From Lytechinus variegatus (taxonomy: Eukaryota; Echinodermata; Echinoidea; Temnopleuroida; Toxopneustidae), in assembly GCF_018143015.1 (NCBI RefSeq), contig NC_054748.1, positions 5,779,080-5,843,079 of the forward strand: a stretch of 64,000 nt of DNA, in the 5' to 3' direction. A model generated the notes under the pieces. That model did no database searches, was not told the origin of the DNA, and saw only the letters and a program-made list of their open reading frames with translations. The translations under genes were made by a program, and so were the position numbers. Each line of letters opens with the position of its first letter. Positions within the stretch are counted from its first letter, which is position 1. Below are positions 52,952 through 64,000 of the stretch, one piece after another.

Positions 52952-55270
52952 TGTTACACCCACAAATGTAATAATCGCCCACAAATGTAATAACGCCCAC
53001 AAATGTAATAACACTTTACCCACAAATGTAATAACGCCCACAAATGTAATAACACTTTACCCACAAATGTAATAATTTTTGATCGCCCACAAATGTAATA
53101 ACACTTTACCCACAAATGTAATAACGCCCACAAATGTAATAACACTTTACCCACAAATGTAATAATGCACTTTACCCACAAATGTTATAATGACTTTACC
53201 TACAAATGTAATAAATTTGAAGTGATATTTGGCGAATTCGTTCTAAACTAATATCCTATAGTAATGCGTTCATATAGCACAAAAGTTCAAAGTCTTTTTT
53301 CCAGACCCGGTTAATGAAATATTACAGTACAAGTCCAAGTCTTTTTCCAGACCCGGTTTTCCAAAATTATAATATACGTCCAAAGTCTTTTTACCAGACC
53401 CGGTTGTTTCAAAATTATAATATACGTCCAAAGTCTTTTTTCCAGACCCGGTTAATTCAAAAATTATAATGCAAGTCCAAAGTCTTTTTTTCAGACCCGG
53501 TCGTTTCAAAAGTTATAATATACGTCGGTGAGGGTTAAAGACAACACTCTAAGCCCAAGCATTTTAAGTGGGTTTAATTTTGAAGATTGGTCTCAGCTGT
53601 CATTTTTTTCAATATTTCTTTATCTTTTAAATAACCGGGTCCAGACGAAAGACTAAGCATAATACTCGTGTTATTCCACAAGAATAAGAATATGAGTCTT
53701 TTGTTTTTAGGATTGTTTAAATCATTTTTAAATCACCGGGTCTGGAATAAAGACAACGCTCTAAACGTGTGCTTTTCTACATGCATGGTCTTAATTTGGA
53801 AGATTGTTGGTTCTTAGATTCGTTGTTTGGGTTTGAGTTTTATTGATTTTTTATTCCTGAAATAATTGTGTCTGGAGGAAAGTCGATCTTCGACAATCGG
53901 TCTTCATGTTGTTCCACAGTAATTAGATTATTGGGTATTCGTTTTAGAATATTTGTAAAAACTATTTTATGTTTCAAATAGTAACCAAGTCTGGAGAAAG
54001 GATGTCTGCTTTACCCACGCGTTATTACAATGTTTTGTAGGGGTAGTAGTATTATTTAAAAAAAAGACATATTTTACTGGGTGAAAAGGCTTTGGAAATT
54101 TGGTCTTAGATTCGAACTTTTTTCAGTTACTTTTTTTTAATAGCCGGGTCTGGAGGAAAGAGTACGTTTAAAAACTCGTGTTATTCCAAGAGAATAAGAA
54201 TATAAGGTCTTATGTTAGAAGATTTTTTTTCGTAACTGTTTAGGTCTGGAATAAAGACAACACTCTAAACCTCTTTTAAAACAGGTTCTTAGGTTGAAGG
54301 TTTGTTTGGTCTTAAACTCTGATTTTTTTAATTCTTACTATTAGCGTTTTTTTAAAGAAAAAAATGGTCGGGATGAAAGATTACGCTATATATCCAGCAT
54401 TGATAAGATTATGTGGTCTTTATACTGTTTTTAAACTGCTATTCATAATGTTTAAATATCAGGTAACTGGGTCTGGAGAAAAGACTACGCTTGATTCTCA
54501 ATTTACTCTTAGTGCATATATTCACAATATCCACCGTATAAGTTGAAACAACAACAAAGACATTAATTCCACCAGTTTTAATTAACTCTGGAGAAAAGAC
54601 TAAGCTCGATTCCCATTTTTTCCACAGGAATATCATTATCGTATCTTAGTTTGGACTTATATTATAAATTTTGAAATAACTGGGTCAGGAAAAAGACTTT
54701 GGACTTATTAAAATTCTTGAAACAACCGGGTCTGGAAAAAAGACTTTGGATTTATATTATAATTTTTTAAACAACCGGGACTGGAAAAAAGACTTTGGAT
54801 TTATATTATAATTTTTTAAACAACCGGGTCTGGAAAAAAAAGACTTTGGACTTATATCACAATTTTTTTAAACAACCGGGTCTGAAAAAAAGACTTTGGA
54901 CTTTTATTATATTTTTTAAACAACCGGGTCTGGAAAAAAGACTTTGGATCTATATTATAATTTTTGAAACATCCGGGTCTGGAAGAAAAACTTTGGACTT
55001 GTACTTTGATGTTTTATTAACCCGGTCTGAAAAAAAAGACTGCACTTTTGTGCTATATGAACGCATTACTATAGGATTTTAGTTTAGAACGGATTCGCCA
55101 CAAATCCCTTCAAATTTATTACATTTGTGGGTAAAGTCATTATTACATTTGTGGGCGATCAAAAATTATTACATTTGTGGGTAAAGTGTTATTACATTTG
55201 TGGGCGTTATTACATTTGTGGGTAAAGTGTTATTACATTTGTGGGCGTTATTACATTTGTGGGTGCAACA
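52952..55270. mobile_element. foldback element FB2-C, 2.3 kb
   Basis: It lies in the opposite orientation to FB2-A and FB2-B: the left end is TGTTACACCCACAAATGTAA and the right end (inverted) TGTTGCACCCACAAATGTAA. There are twelve CCCACAAATGTAATAA units at the left and seven at the right. Its interior follows FB2-A read backwards (for example the clusters around acaagaataagaatatgagt and ataaggtcttatgttagaag), so A and C descend from a recent common copy. Non-coding. Confidence 0.85.
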
Positions 55271-55937
55271 CCCCCCCCCCCGTAGCTACACCACTGGGTC
55301 AACGGTCATTTAGGGTCAATGAACTTAGACCATGTTGAGGGATTCAATATCGAAATCTTACCCTAAGATTAAGTTTGAGGAATTGCAATCATAACTTACA
55401 AAAAAATATGGACCTAGTTCATGAAGCTGAGCCATAAGTGTAATCAAATATTACTGCGACATTTAGGTCATATGACCAAGGTCAAAGGTAATTTAAGACT
55501 GATAACTGGAAATTATTGACTGCTTGTTAAATTACCGTCATAGTTCTGAAATTGTATTTGCCTTTTTCATAAAACTTGGACATCAAGTAATCAAGCATGC
55601 TTGAACATACTGTGCGAATTTTAGATCACATGACGAATGTCACGAAGGTCAATGAACTTTGGCCAGGTTGGAGGTAATCATTGAATTGCTGTCATAACTT
55701 TCAAAGTTTAAGGATATAGTTTATGAATTGTGGACATACGGGAAATCAAGTATCGGCGACAAGTCCTAGGTCATATGATCAAGGTCATATGTAATTTAGG
55801 GTCAATAAATTCCCCGTTGTATCATTATATGAATGATGTTTTGTGATTAGTTTATAGTAGTTTTCAAAGTCAGCACTGCTGCTATATTGAATCGCGTAAT
55901 GCAGGTGAGACTGCCAGAGGTGCTTCACTTGTTTTTT

Positions 55938-55990
55938 TTCTCACCTTCATAGCAGAGTGACCCTATAGGCGGCGACGGGGGCGGCGCACA
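55938..55990. repeat. truncated S1 copy
   Basis: TCTCACCTTCATAGCAGAGT then CCCTATAGGCGGCGACGG matches the first 50 bases of S1 and stops. It directly follows the full S1 copy. Confidence 0.6.
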
Positions 55991-56389
55991 GTGGGCCAGA
56001 ATGAACCCAAAGTGCGCCAAAACCATTTATTAACATATTTGTACGATTAAATTTGATTGGTAGGGGTAATTTCACCCGTAGAATTCAATAAAATATTTTC
56101 AAATACTGATTACGTCCTTAAAATACTGTTTTTTGATTGGCTATTAAAATTTGAGAAGAAATTACATGTTTTTAATTCTGCAATAAGTTTCAAATTTTCA
56201 GAAACTAGTTTTAGAGAAATTTCAGCAATATCAGGAAGCATATTAGCAAACAGGCAAACAAAAAAAAGTATGTGCTCGGGGTACAATCAATTCAATTTGT
56301 GACTTGAGTATCGCTTAAATAGGGCGCCCTACCATGAATCCGGAATTGTGAAATTCGAAGTGACATTCTAAAAAAAAAAGCAAAGGAGT
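55991..56389. other. unannotated spacer
   Basis: AT-rich, no gene or repeat ends recognised. Confidence 0.4.
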
Positions 56390-56611
56390 ACACTCTACAA
56401 ACCAAATCAGTCAAAAATGACTGGTTAATAGGGTCAGCTGGGAGCAACTGTTATTCTAGTCATATTTGACTATTTTCTAGTCATATTTTACTAGAACAGA
56501 GTTATTTCTGACTAGAATATATGTCCGAAATGTGAATATCAGTGATTGCCATATCAGTTGCTCCCTGCTGACTACTTGTCTAGTCAATTTGACTGATTTG
56601 TTTTAAGAGTG
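56390..56611. mobile_element. TA-flanked MITE, 222 bp
   Basis: It starts CACTCTACAAACCAAATCAG and ends with the inverted CTGATTTGTTTTAAGAGTG, flanked by TA on both sides (56388-56389 and 56612-56613). GGGAGCAACTG and CAGTTGCTCCC continue the fold, and the centre has repeated ctagtcatattt words. TA duplication suggests a Tc1/mariner-type source. Confidence 0.75.
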
Positions 56612-56718
56612 TATTTTTATTCCCTGGGTACAATGATTAACCACACCTACATGAATTAAAATGGATTGATATGAGAAGTGGACAGTGAAATCTTTAAAAT
56701 AATTATTCCAATGATAAA

Positions 56719-58555
56719 CTAGAACTGCAATCGTTTCAGAACGATGTGCATGCATTGACGCCTCTGATTTAATATAGGCCAAGAAACAGGAGATAGAGAG
56801 AAAACTCCAGATGATATACATTCTCAAAATGTTAGAGGGCGCTATTTCTTAAAGGAATGGTCACTGATGCGTAAAACACAGTTTGATTATGTGAAATGAT
56901 ACAATTGGCAAACCCTGAAAATATGAGACAAAAATAAATTCAAACAAGGAAGTTATGGCAATTCAACTATTTTAAGACTTTGCAATAGAGGGCGCTATTT
57001 CTAAAGGTTATGGTCCCTAATTATGGACAGTATGTCTACCAAATCAGAATGAATTTGGATGAGAAACGGAGGCAGGAGAGGACTAACAAAAATTACATGT
57101 TAATCAAATTGGATTTTGGCAGATTTTGCTTTTCATAGGAAATTACATTCTCGAGTCAAACAAATTTCGTCCATTTTTAGACCATGTGGCCGCTGAAGAA
57201 AGAGAGAGAGAGAAAGACGCAGAGAGAGTAATAGAAATAAGCATACAAATTCGCTGACAATTCATCAACGTAACCCAGTGTTAAGTACATATCAGAACGA
57301 TGTGCATGCATAAACTGAGTTTATCGCCTTATTGGACAAATGGCGTGCCATAGTACGTTCAGTTCGTTTTTGCGCGAAACCGATGCAATAGACACTGTGT
57401 ACAATTCTGTTGTTGATAATGTGTACATAGTGAGCAGTATACCATGTGTTCAGAACTTATCTTGAAATTTTCTGTTGTAACCTATGTCGTATTTGGTATC
57501 ACTGGAAAGAGTATTCCAATGCGGTGACATTGATACCACTTTTATTTGTGCGCAGGCAATAGACCGGAAGTAAATGCCATATAAAGAAAGACATTAAAAA
57601 TGAAGGTTTTGCACAATAATTTTAAGCTGACGTCAGATTTTTGTCAGTTTCTGTTACAAAAGGTTCACGAACGCTTGAAGTATATATCAATACTCATATC
57701 AGCAAAGTTAGAAAGAATAAGCTTCAATAATAAGGAAATAAGAGCAAGTTGAAGTTGTGCTGGCAGTAAAGTGCATTTTTGGGTATTTTGCTGATTTTCG
57801 GGAGCATTTTTCAGATTTTTCAGTTGTAAGGTATATATTTTTTTTTTAATGGCATGAAAGATCATATCTTGAAGACCTTAAATTCAAAAAAAGGTACGGG
57901 TTTGGCCACGCATGACGCAATGAGGAGCATTCAAAGGTAAGCGTTTTTGAAACTTTAGAGGGCGCTATTTCAATGACGGAAGGTCAATGATGCGTGAAAA
58001 CTCAGTAACTTGTATTTTATGATACCGTTATCAATTCCTGAATAAATGAGCTCAAAATGAATCAAAACAAGAAAGTTATGGCCATTTTACGATTTTTTTA
58101 CTTTACATTTCAATAAATATGAAGTTTTTGAAGGAAGGCTATTTCGGATTTGAATGTAGGACATGAAGATGGCATTTTGAAGGTCAGGTTATGCGTCGCA
58201 GATGATAGAAAAACTCTTGGACTATATATAGCAATTTGTTAGAAGTCTGTAGCATGCAGGATAATTGAGATATGAAAGAATGAAGAATGGCATGCAAATG
58301 GACTTGAAATGGACAAAATGGCGCCTGGATGGTCATGCATGAGTGATTTTGGAAAATGGAAGACGAGAGGCACAACTAGGGATGCTGGACAACATGTCTA
58401 CCAAATTTGGATGAATTTGGATGAGGGACGGAGTCAGGGTAGAGCTAACAAAACCATGTGTTAAACAAATGGGATTTTGGTGGAAGAAGAAGATTACGGA
58501 ATAGGAATATGGAACAAGAACAATGCATTGTCGCCATTGGGCGTCAATGCAATAA
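56719..58555 (-). mobile_element. non-autonomous Helitron copy 2, 1837 bp
   Basis: Minus-strand copy of 45150-46995. It starts (minus) TTATTGCATTGACGCC, where the usual TC is TT, and ends with the same hairpin and CTAG before T. An internal second copy of the acatcgttctga segment is kept in both. Most of its length aligns with copy 1 by eye with scattered substitutions. Confidence 0.75.
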
Positions 58556-60203
58556 TAGAGGCCGGGTCCTCTGCAGGTTAATCAGTACAAGCCCCTACAA
58601 GGCCTACCTATTTCACCAAGAACGGCGTATACAAAATTATTCCGAAACAGAGTCTCTCTCAAATATCTCACCAACAATTATGTCTTTGATGATAGGATCT
58701 TTTAGCATACTTTGAACATCAGGGGAGGAAGCTGTGCTTGTTGTACTCTTAACAATTTGCTTCTAATCACAATGTCACTTGTTACCATTAGTCTGTGGAA
58801 TACATATAAAGTCAATAAGAGTCATAAACCAAACAATCCTTGAAATGATAATATGCACTTCCTTCTTGATTGATTTTAACAATAATTTATAGCAAATTTA
58901 GAATGAGCCAAGAGATAAACGAATCCATACGTGTATGAGAAGTTACAAACCCTTCATTTTCTCCCTTTTTTTTTGGGGGGGGATGGGGATAAATACTACT
59001 AATAAAAATGCAATTTAAACATGTATAGATCCCATGTAATCTGTCCTTTGCACATTTTCATTTTCTCACTGAGTGAGACCAATCACATCCCTAGTCATGT
59101 GTGTTATAGCGATATACAGTAGCCCCTACTTGGTTTATGAACAACAAAACAAATTAATAATCTAATACCCGGGAATTTTACCCTAAGAATTAATCTTCTC
59201 AGAATGACAGCATATCAGATATGCAACACGGGATGGAACGGTTTGACATCAAAATGAAGTTGTTTTACATGTGTTATTATGTAGTTAGTGGAAGTGGAAA
59301 TGAAAGCTTGTCTTTACGTATGTTTAACGAAAATACTTTAAGAAGATACCAGTCAAAAGAACCAGAAACTTGAGCCAGACCCCCCCCCCCTTCTCTCTCT
59401 CTCTCTCTCTCTCCCACCACGCAACGTTGAGTTTCACAGAGATACGGTCTTACACGGTCCCGAAGGGAGCGGCAACGTTCGGCATGCGCATAATGGGACA
59501 CTAACTTGGAACGATTTTTGTGATACGGCGAACATGTGGTTGGAAAATTGGTTATATCTCCAGAAAATGCACGTATATGCAGCTAAATTTGGTATTTTTC
59601 TTTTGATTTTTTTTTTGTGAATTCGGGCCATAGCGTTCGGCCATTGCTGGCATTGTATTCATGCAAAACTAGAGTACGATAAAAAAAAAACATATTCATG
59701 AGATCATGAATGTCGTTGACAATCTAATTCTGAATGTACCTAAAGCTAAGAAACCACTCTTTTTATATTCATTTATCAAATTCTACTTACAGTGATCCTG
59801 TTTTTGAAAAACAATTTTTCAAAAATGCCACATGCCTACCAACCTGTAAACTTAAATATAGGACTGATTCATTAAAAAAATAGGAGTCACAGCATATTTC
59901 GCATAGATTAGTGTAAGATACCTGGACAATAAGATTTATTTAACCATATGGTATAATTTATATTAAAATTTCTAAAAAGGAGTAACTCCTTTTAAAAAGG
60001 AGAAGTTGGTAGGTCTGATGACGATTTGAGAAATTCCATTTTTTAAGAATTATGTTATTCCTCCAGATGTAGCCTGTTGTCATTGTTTAGACCATTTTCA
60101 TGAATTTATTCAAGTAACAGCCAGTATGCCCTTCTTACCAATTCCTATGTTAAATGGTGAAAGTGGCGCAAAAAGGATTTTGCATCATCACACGTAACAT
60201 AGT
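58556..60203. other. unannotated intergenic DNA
   Basis: It contains a G-run near 58975, a C-run and CT microsatellite at about 59380-59415, and a short palindrome AAAAGGAGTAACTCCTTTT near 59977. No supported gene. Confidence 0.45.
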
Positions 60204-61398
60204 CAGTGTAGTAAAATAACGAGAAATCGTCATTACGGTGTAGCGTTAATTTCGGTGAAAGTTACGTAATCTTTGCACACCGAATTCGCATAGCGGCAGC
60301 ATGGTCGAGTGATTTTTGTAGCCTGTTATTATTCGTTTCGCGCGTATTTGACACACATCTTGCACCGTGCAATGATGCACACATCACCCACGCTCTTGAC
60401 CGAAGAGACGACCCAACATGCCCAATGAACTTACACACAAACTAATGCCTATACCTCGGCTATCTTTCCTTGTATGCACACGTTCATGCACACACCAAAC
60501 CCCATCTCCCTGGTATACACATGATACATGTAATGATAAGCATGATAAGAGAGAATTGAGATGAATGAGGGAAATTGTTCTCTGACCATCGACGTGATCA
60601 TTGTGAATGTAGGCCTACAAACACGCATGCTAACTGACCACGGGACCATACAGCCAGTACCAAATCATTCACCGTTTCCCCCTTTTCTGCACTTAACAGT
60701 CATAAGCCAAAGGAAAAATAAGGGATATTAATGATTCTTGCGATATTGGACAAGTCATGTAAGTTTTTTTTTCATCATGTTCATCTGTTTTGTAATTGAC
60801 GATCCTGATCCTTCACTGTGTCGGTGAACTGCATCAAGGACTCATCATTTTTAAATAGTTTTTACTGGTTTTTATTGTACATGTCAATCTTATGTTCCCC
60901 GTTGCTATCACCTATGAATATTAATACTATAACGAACCTTCAAGTACGACGTTGTGTGCATATTGATCAGTACACTACGTGTAGAATGAAAGTTTACATA
61001 TCGGATACAAAAGTTTACGTGAATGACGGCTGTCATAAACGCCTATCAGTCGTTTTATTCAGCTCGGCAAAACTGATGTACAGGTTCTTTTGGTAATTTA
61101 TAACAAAATGCCACGGTAAAAAAAAATCGGCGCGGATAGATCGAATGCTAATAAAGTTGAAAAACAAAGTATCGTACTTTGCAGAAATCCTTTTGTTTTG
61201 GGACAAATCGCCAGGAAGGGAAAGAAGGGGGAAGAGCTCGTGGAATCGTTCGCTCTCGCTCGTTTCTCATAGGTTTGCGTGCAAATCTCCGTGAACCGCT
61301 GGCAATGTACAGCGCTCTCGCTGTTATCGATTCACTGTGGTGACCTCATTTTATTACATGTTTGCGTAATGACGATTTCGCGTGATTTTACTACACTG
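60204..61398. mobile_element. non-autonomous TIR element, 1195 bp (CAGTG ends)
   Basis: CAGTGTAGTAAAATAACGAG at the left and CGTGATTTTACTACACTG at the right are inverted. The similarity extends about 35-40 bases to aatcgtcattacg. It is flanked by ATAGT on both sides (60199-60203 and 61399-61403). It has no transposase. CAGTG ends suggest hAT-like, but a 5-bp duplication is atypical. Confidence 0.6.
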
Positions 61399-61875
61399 AT
61401 AGTATAACTATAACCTGTATAAAGATCATCTGGAAAAATTATTTTGCACTATTTAAAGAAATTTAATTGGTCTACTTTTCAAAAAAGGTCACTTGTCTCT
61501 GAAACATATTTGACGCCTCATATTCCATTGACTTTGTACACAAAAGTTGCTGAGATTTGTCGTGCCTTGTTTGAATAAGACTTTAAAGATAGTAGCCCAC
61601 ATTTGCAAAATATGTCAAAACCAACAGTATAGTTTGCTTGGAGTTTTGATATGACTTCAGTAAACATGTACAAGATAGCATTTCAATCTGCATACTCCAG
61701 GAACAATTCCCCAAACAGCAGTTTGTTCTTCTTAGGGGGTGTTGCAAGAAAACATTTACAATCAATCGCAAATTTTGGTTGAAAAATTTACAAGTGATAC
61801 AACAATCTTAACTAAAGCAAATAATTTATATTTGTTGACCAGCAATCAATTGCAAATTTGAAATTGATTGTAAGA

Positions 61876-62280
61876 TTAATGATTGATTAGGCCGGTACCT
61901 GAAAATGACTTGCAATCAATTGCAAGTTTCTTGCACCACTCCATGCCTAGGACTCTATGATGAAAAATTAGAGATGTAAGCCCTAAGGGAAATGGTACAA
62001 ATGGCTTTGTGGTCTTGCAGTTGGGGTTTCCATCATCCATCTTGTAATTGACTTTCTGCAGACAGTCATAAGTGTTGGCTGCCTCCCAAGGATAATTGAC
62101 CCACAGAATATAGACGGCCTTAAAGCAAAGGTCCACTCCGTGAATGAGAGACATTGCTTCCAAGGCAGCACCATCGCAAATAACGAACACTTGCTCTGGC
62201 TTGAGGATGTCCCCAAGGGCGAGCACAAAAGGTTGCTTTTGCTGGCAGTTCTCTACGTACTCTGGAAGGTTTGTCCCCAC
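61876..62280 (-). CDS. 3' exon of an unrecognised protein-coding gene
   Basis: This minus-strand exon starts after a strong acceptor (cattttctctttcag|GTGGGG at 62280) and is open for 134 codons to the stop at 61876. Readable blocks are VGTNLPEYVENCQQKQPFVL, ALGDILKPEQVFVICDGAAL, SLIHGVDLCFKAVYILWVNY, PWEAANTYDCLQKVNYKMDD. It is rich in hydrophobic strand-like segments with conserved-looking Cys and Asp. I recall similar LGD … FVICDG … FKAxYVL … YP segments at the C-terminus of uncharacterised animal proteins, but cannot name a family. It joins in phase 0 to the exon at 63533-63687. Confidence 0.6.
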   Translation of the reverse strand: MGTNLPEYVENCQQKQPFVLALGDILKPEQVFVICDGAALEAMSLIHGVDLCFKAVYILWVNYPWEAANTYDCLQKVNYKMDDGNPNCKTTKPFVPFPLGLTSLIFHHRVLGMEWCKKLAIDCKSFSGTGLINH

Positions 62281-63532
62281 CTGAAAGAGAAAATGATGGT
62301 GCTCTATCACTTTTGAAATCATATTATAGCAATTACAAATTCTTATAACATGACGAAGCAATTAAGAGTATTTGACAAATACAATATGAAATGTTATTCA
62401 TTTTTCTTTTCGTTTTGCACATGTCATCCCAAGACAAAAAAAAATGTGTAAATCATTAATGTTAAACTAATTTGAAGGTATTGAAAGAAAACAAATTTTC
62501 ATTCATTTGTGTGTTTGCAATGAGGTATGGGACAAAGTATCGTTAAATTTCGATCAGAGGCGCATAATTGTGAGATCTTTTTAAAGAGGTCCATTTAAAC
62601 AATGAGTAAATATTAATAATAACTGTCTTGGGAACAACGCAATATATCTTCAAAGTTTGTTTGTAAAACGGGTTTGATCCATTTTTGTCACTTCAGAGAA
62701 AAATGCATTTGTTTGCCCGATTTTGTTCAGGCGTCTACATGTATGTAAGTAAAAGTGAAATTAGGAAATGCATTTCTTCTTAAGTGCTCTAAAAATTAGC
62801 TTAGAACTTTTGTTCAAAAGACAGGTACAGTTGAACAATGTTCTTTATATCAATAACTCAATTTCCATAAAAAGTGGATCTCACACCATTAGCAAACTAA
62901 GTCTCCCAGAAATACAAAGATCCTTCAAGTCAATTCATGCCTGTTTGAAATTTTACAGTAGGGACATTTCCAACAACACAGCAAAAATGCATATTTGAAA
63001 ATGAACCATGCAGAGAATTAACACGTTAGGTAGAGTAATTGATGCTTATTATTAAATGAATAATAAGGACAATTTAAAGGTATATTGGAATACTTGCGGT
63101 ATAAAATAAACTCCAAAGAACCTTGCTAAAACCATTACTATACACATAAATTATCAATGTGCAAATAATTTAAGGCATGATACACATTGGATGTGCTGGA
63201 AATAATAGAACATTGGTAATATAACAATTATTCAAATGAATTATAATAATTTATATTTTGATACAGAACACAGAAATTCATATATGGGACATCTGACTTT
63301 TTGACGTATCACACATGTTTTAACTTACGATTCTAAAAATATTTTGTACATATGTGTTGAAATGTTTCCATACTACAGTGCAAATATGAAGTATTGTTTG
63401 CTGATAATCAAACAAAGGCCAAGTAAACTTTATCAAAATGTTCCACAATTGATCAGTACTCCATGCTACTTTTAAAAGTGAAAAATTAACATGTTTAGAG
63501 AAACTTGCATTTCATTAAATTGATTTTCTTAC
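62281..63532 (-). other. intron of the unrecognised gene
   Basis: This is the AT-rich intron between the two minus-strand exons, with donor GT at 63531-63532 (gtaaga) and acceptor at 62281-62282. No repeats recognised. Confidence 0.5.
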
Positions 63533-63687
63533 TGGGCCGATGTTGATGAAGGCTTTGGATGATTCTGTCCTGCTGCATCTCATACTACGCTTCCCCACCT
63601 TCTTCATTCCTGGAGGCATGATTTGAGGAAGCGCAAGAAGTGCCATGGTCTCCACTTCTGCTGCAGGACATGTCAAGTCAGAAGATG
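63533..63687 (-). CDS. upstream exon of the unrecognised gene
   Basis: On the minus strand: acceptor ttgtgcag|CATCTTC at 63687, two bases completing a codon, then SDLTCPAAEVETMALLALPQ, IMPPGMKKVGKRSMRCSRTE and SSKAFINIGP to the donor CCA|gtaaga at 63532. The GMKKVGKRSMRCSR part is basic. The exon ends in phase 0, matching the start of 61876-62280. The gene continues upstream beyond the window. Confidence 0.55.
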
Positions 63688-63774
63688 CTGCACAATTAGG
63701 AAGAAAACAAATTAAATAAGATTAGGTGATGCATAATATGGAATTCCCCAACCAATTTAAAAAACATGGTCCTT

Positions 63775-64000
63775 AATTGTGAGCTCTGCCCAGGCCGCAT
63801 CCGTCATCAAAATCCTTCCAAATTTAGTATACCTGTTGTCCATGACCCATTGTTGCGCACCTCCAATTTCATTTTTCAAAATCCCTCATGCATGACTGTG
63901 CAGCCACCATTTTGTTTATTTCAAGTCCATTTGCATAGCATTCTTTCTTCTTTCATATCTCTGTTGTCCTGCATGCTACAGACTTCAAACAATTTGCTAT
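63775..64000 (+). mobile_element. diverged Helitron copy 3, cut by window edge
   Basis: It reads in the same order as 45265-45480: tagtatacctgttgtccatg, ccctcatgcatgactgtgca, caccattttg … tatttcaagtcc and tgtcctgcatgctacagact. It is clearly more diverged than copies 1 and 2. It lies in an upstream intron of the minus-strand gene. Confidence 0.65.

Larger units (their letters stand above)
39305..55296. mobile_element. hAT-like element H3 bounding a 16-kb nested stack
   Basis: The ends are CAGTGGCGTAGCTAGG (39305) and, inverted, CAGTGGTGTAGCTACG (55296). The target duplication is TGTCAACG (39297-39304) against GGTCAACG (55297-55304), seven of eight. Read from the right end the order is the same as in H2: terminal repeat, G-run, insertions, purine tract (seen as pyrimidines 40330-40460), GC-motif array (39638-40270), terminal repeat. 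No transposase. Most of its length consists of elements that landed in the G-run side. Confidence 0.75.
39100..55931. mobile_element. TIR repeat S1, copy 2, interrupted by a 16-kb stack
   Basis: It starts GTCTCACCTGTATAACAGAG and ends GCAGGTGAGACTGCCAGAGG plus CACTTG, like the copy at 22535. The two halves (39100-39304 and 55297-55931) share the same unit phrases (gacctagttcatgaa, gtcaatgaactt). One DR1-like site with a mismatch (AGGTCAAAGGTAA) is at about 55484. The split is caused by element H3. Confidence 0.75.

Noticed and set aside
60449..60649. Small open frame upstream of the right-hand gene
   Set aside because: Short, no motif, and inside a non-autonomous TIR element.

Overview
This window is AT-rich eukaryotic DNA with split genes and a very high load of transposable elements. 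An echinoderm, most likely a sea urchin, fits best. The reasons are an NLR-type (NACHT) immune receptor gene, a Mag/SURL-like Gypsy retrotransposon, a DIRS element, CR1-like and L1/Tx1-like LINEs, and foldback transposons whose terminal inverted repeats are built from short tandem repeats, like the TU elements described from Strongylocentrotus. The taxon is inferred from family recognition, not from a database match.

Layout. 1-6333 (+): the 3' part of an NLR receptor gene, with a NACHT exon running off the left edge and short phase-0 leucine-rich exons, two of which carry in-frame stops. Several small hairpin MITEs lie in its introns. 6533-12991 (-): a near full-length L1/Tx1-clade LINE with a 9-bp target duplication and two frameshifts in ORF2. 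13690-17010 (-): a CR1-like LINE remnant split by a 1.46-kb hAT-like element. 17250-27880 (+): a second CR1-like LINE whose endonuclease is split by a 9.1-kb foldback element (17749-26867). That foldback element contains a 6.2-kb hAT-like element and a 2.0-kb foldback element of a second family. 28306-38323 (+): a decayed DIRS retrotransposon split by a young 5.35-kb Gypsy element with 133-bp LTRs. 39100-55931: a TIR repeat split by a 16-kb hAT-bounded stack. The stack holds two more second-family foldback elements (4.4 and 2.3 kb), a TIR element between them, a 5-kb TTAA-flanked element inside that, and a non-autonomous Helitron inside that. 56390-61398: a TA-flanked MITE, a second inverted Helitron copy and a 1.2-kb TIR element. 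61876-63687 (-): two exons of an unrecognised host-like gene, followed by a diverged third Helitron copy at the right edge.

No cellular pathway can be assembled here. The one identifiable host function is the NLR gene, and it looks damaged. What the window mainly records is the order of insertion events. In four cases the target duplication is exact or nearly so, and conceptual removal of the insert rejoins the interrupted coding or repeat sequence. The most unusual structures are the two foldback families, the shared hAT layout (terminal inverted repeat, G-run, purine tract, array of a GC-rich palindrome about every 108 bp), and a repeat that carries five perfect AGGTCA DR1 sites.
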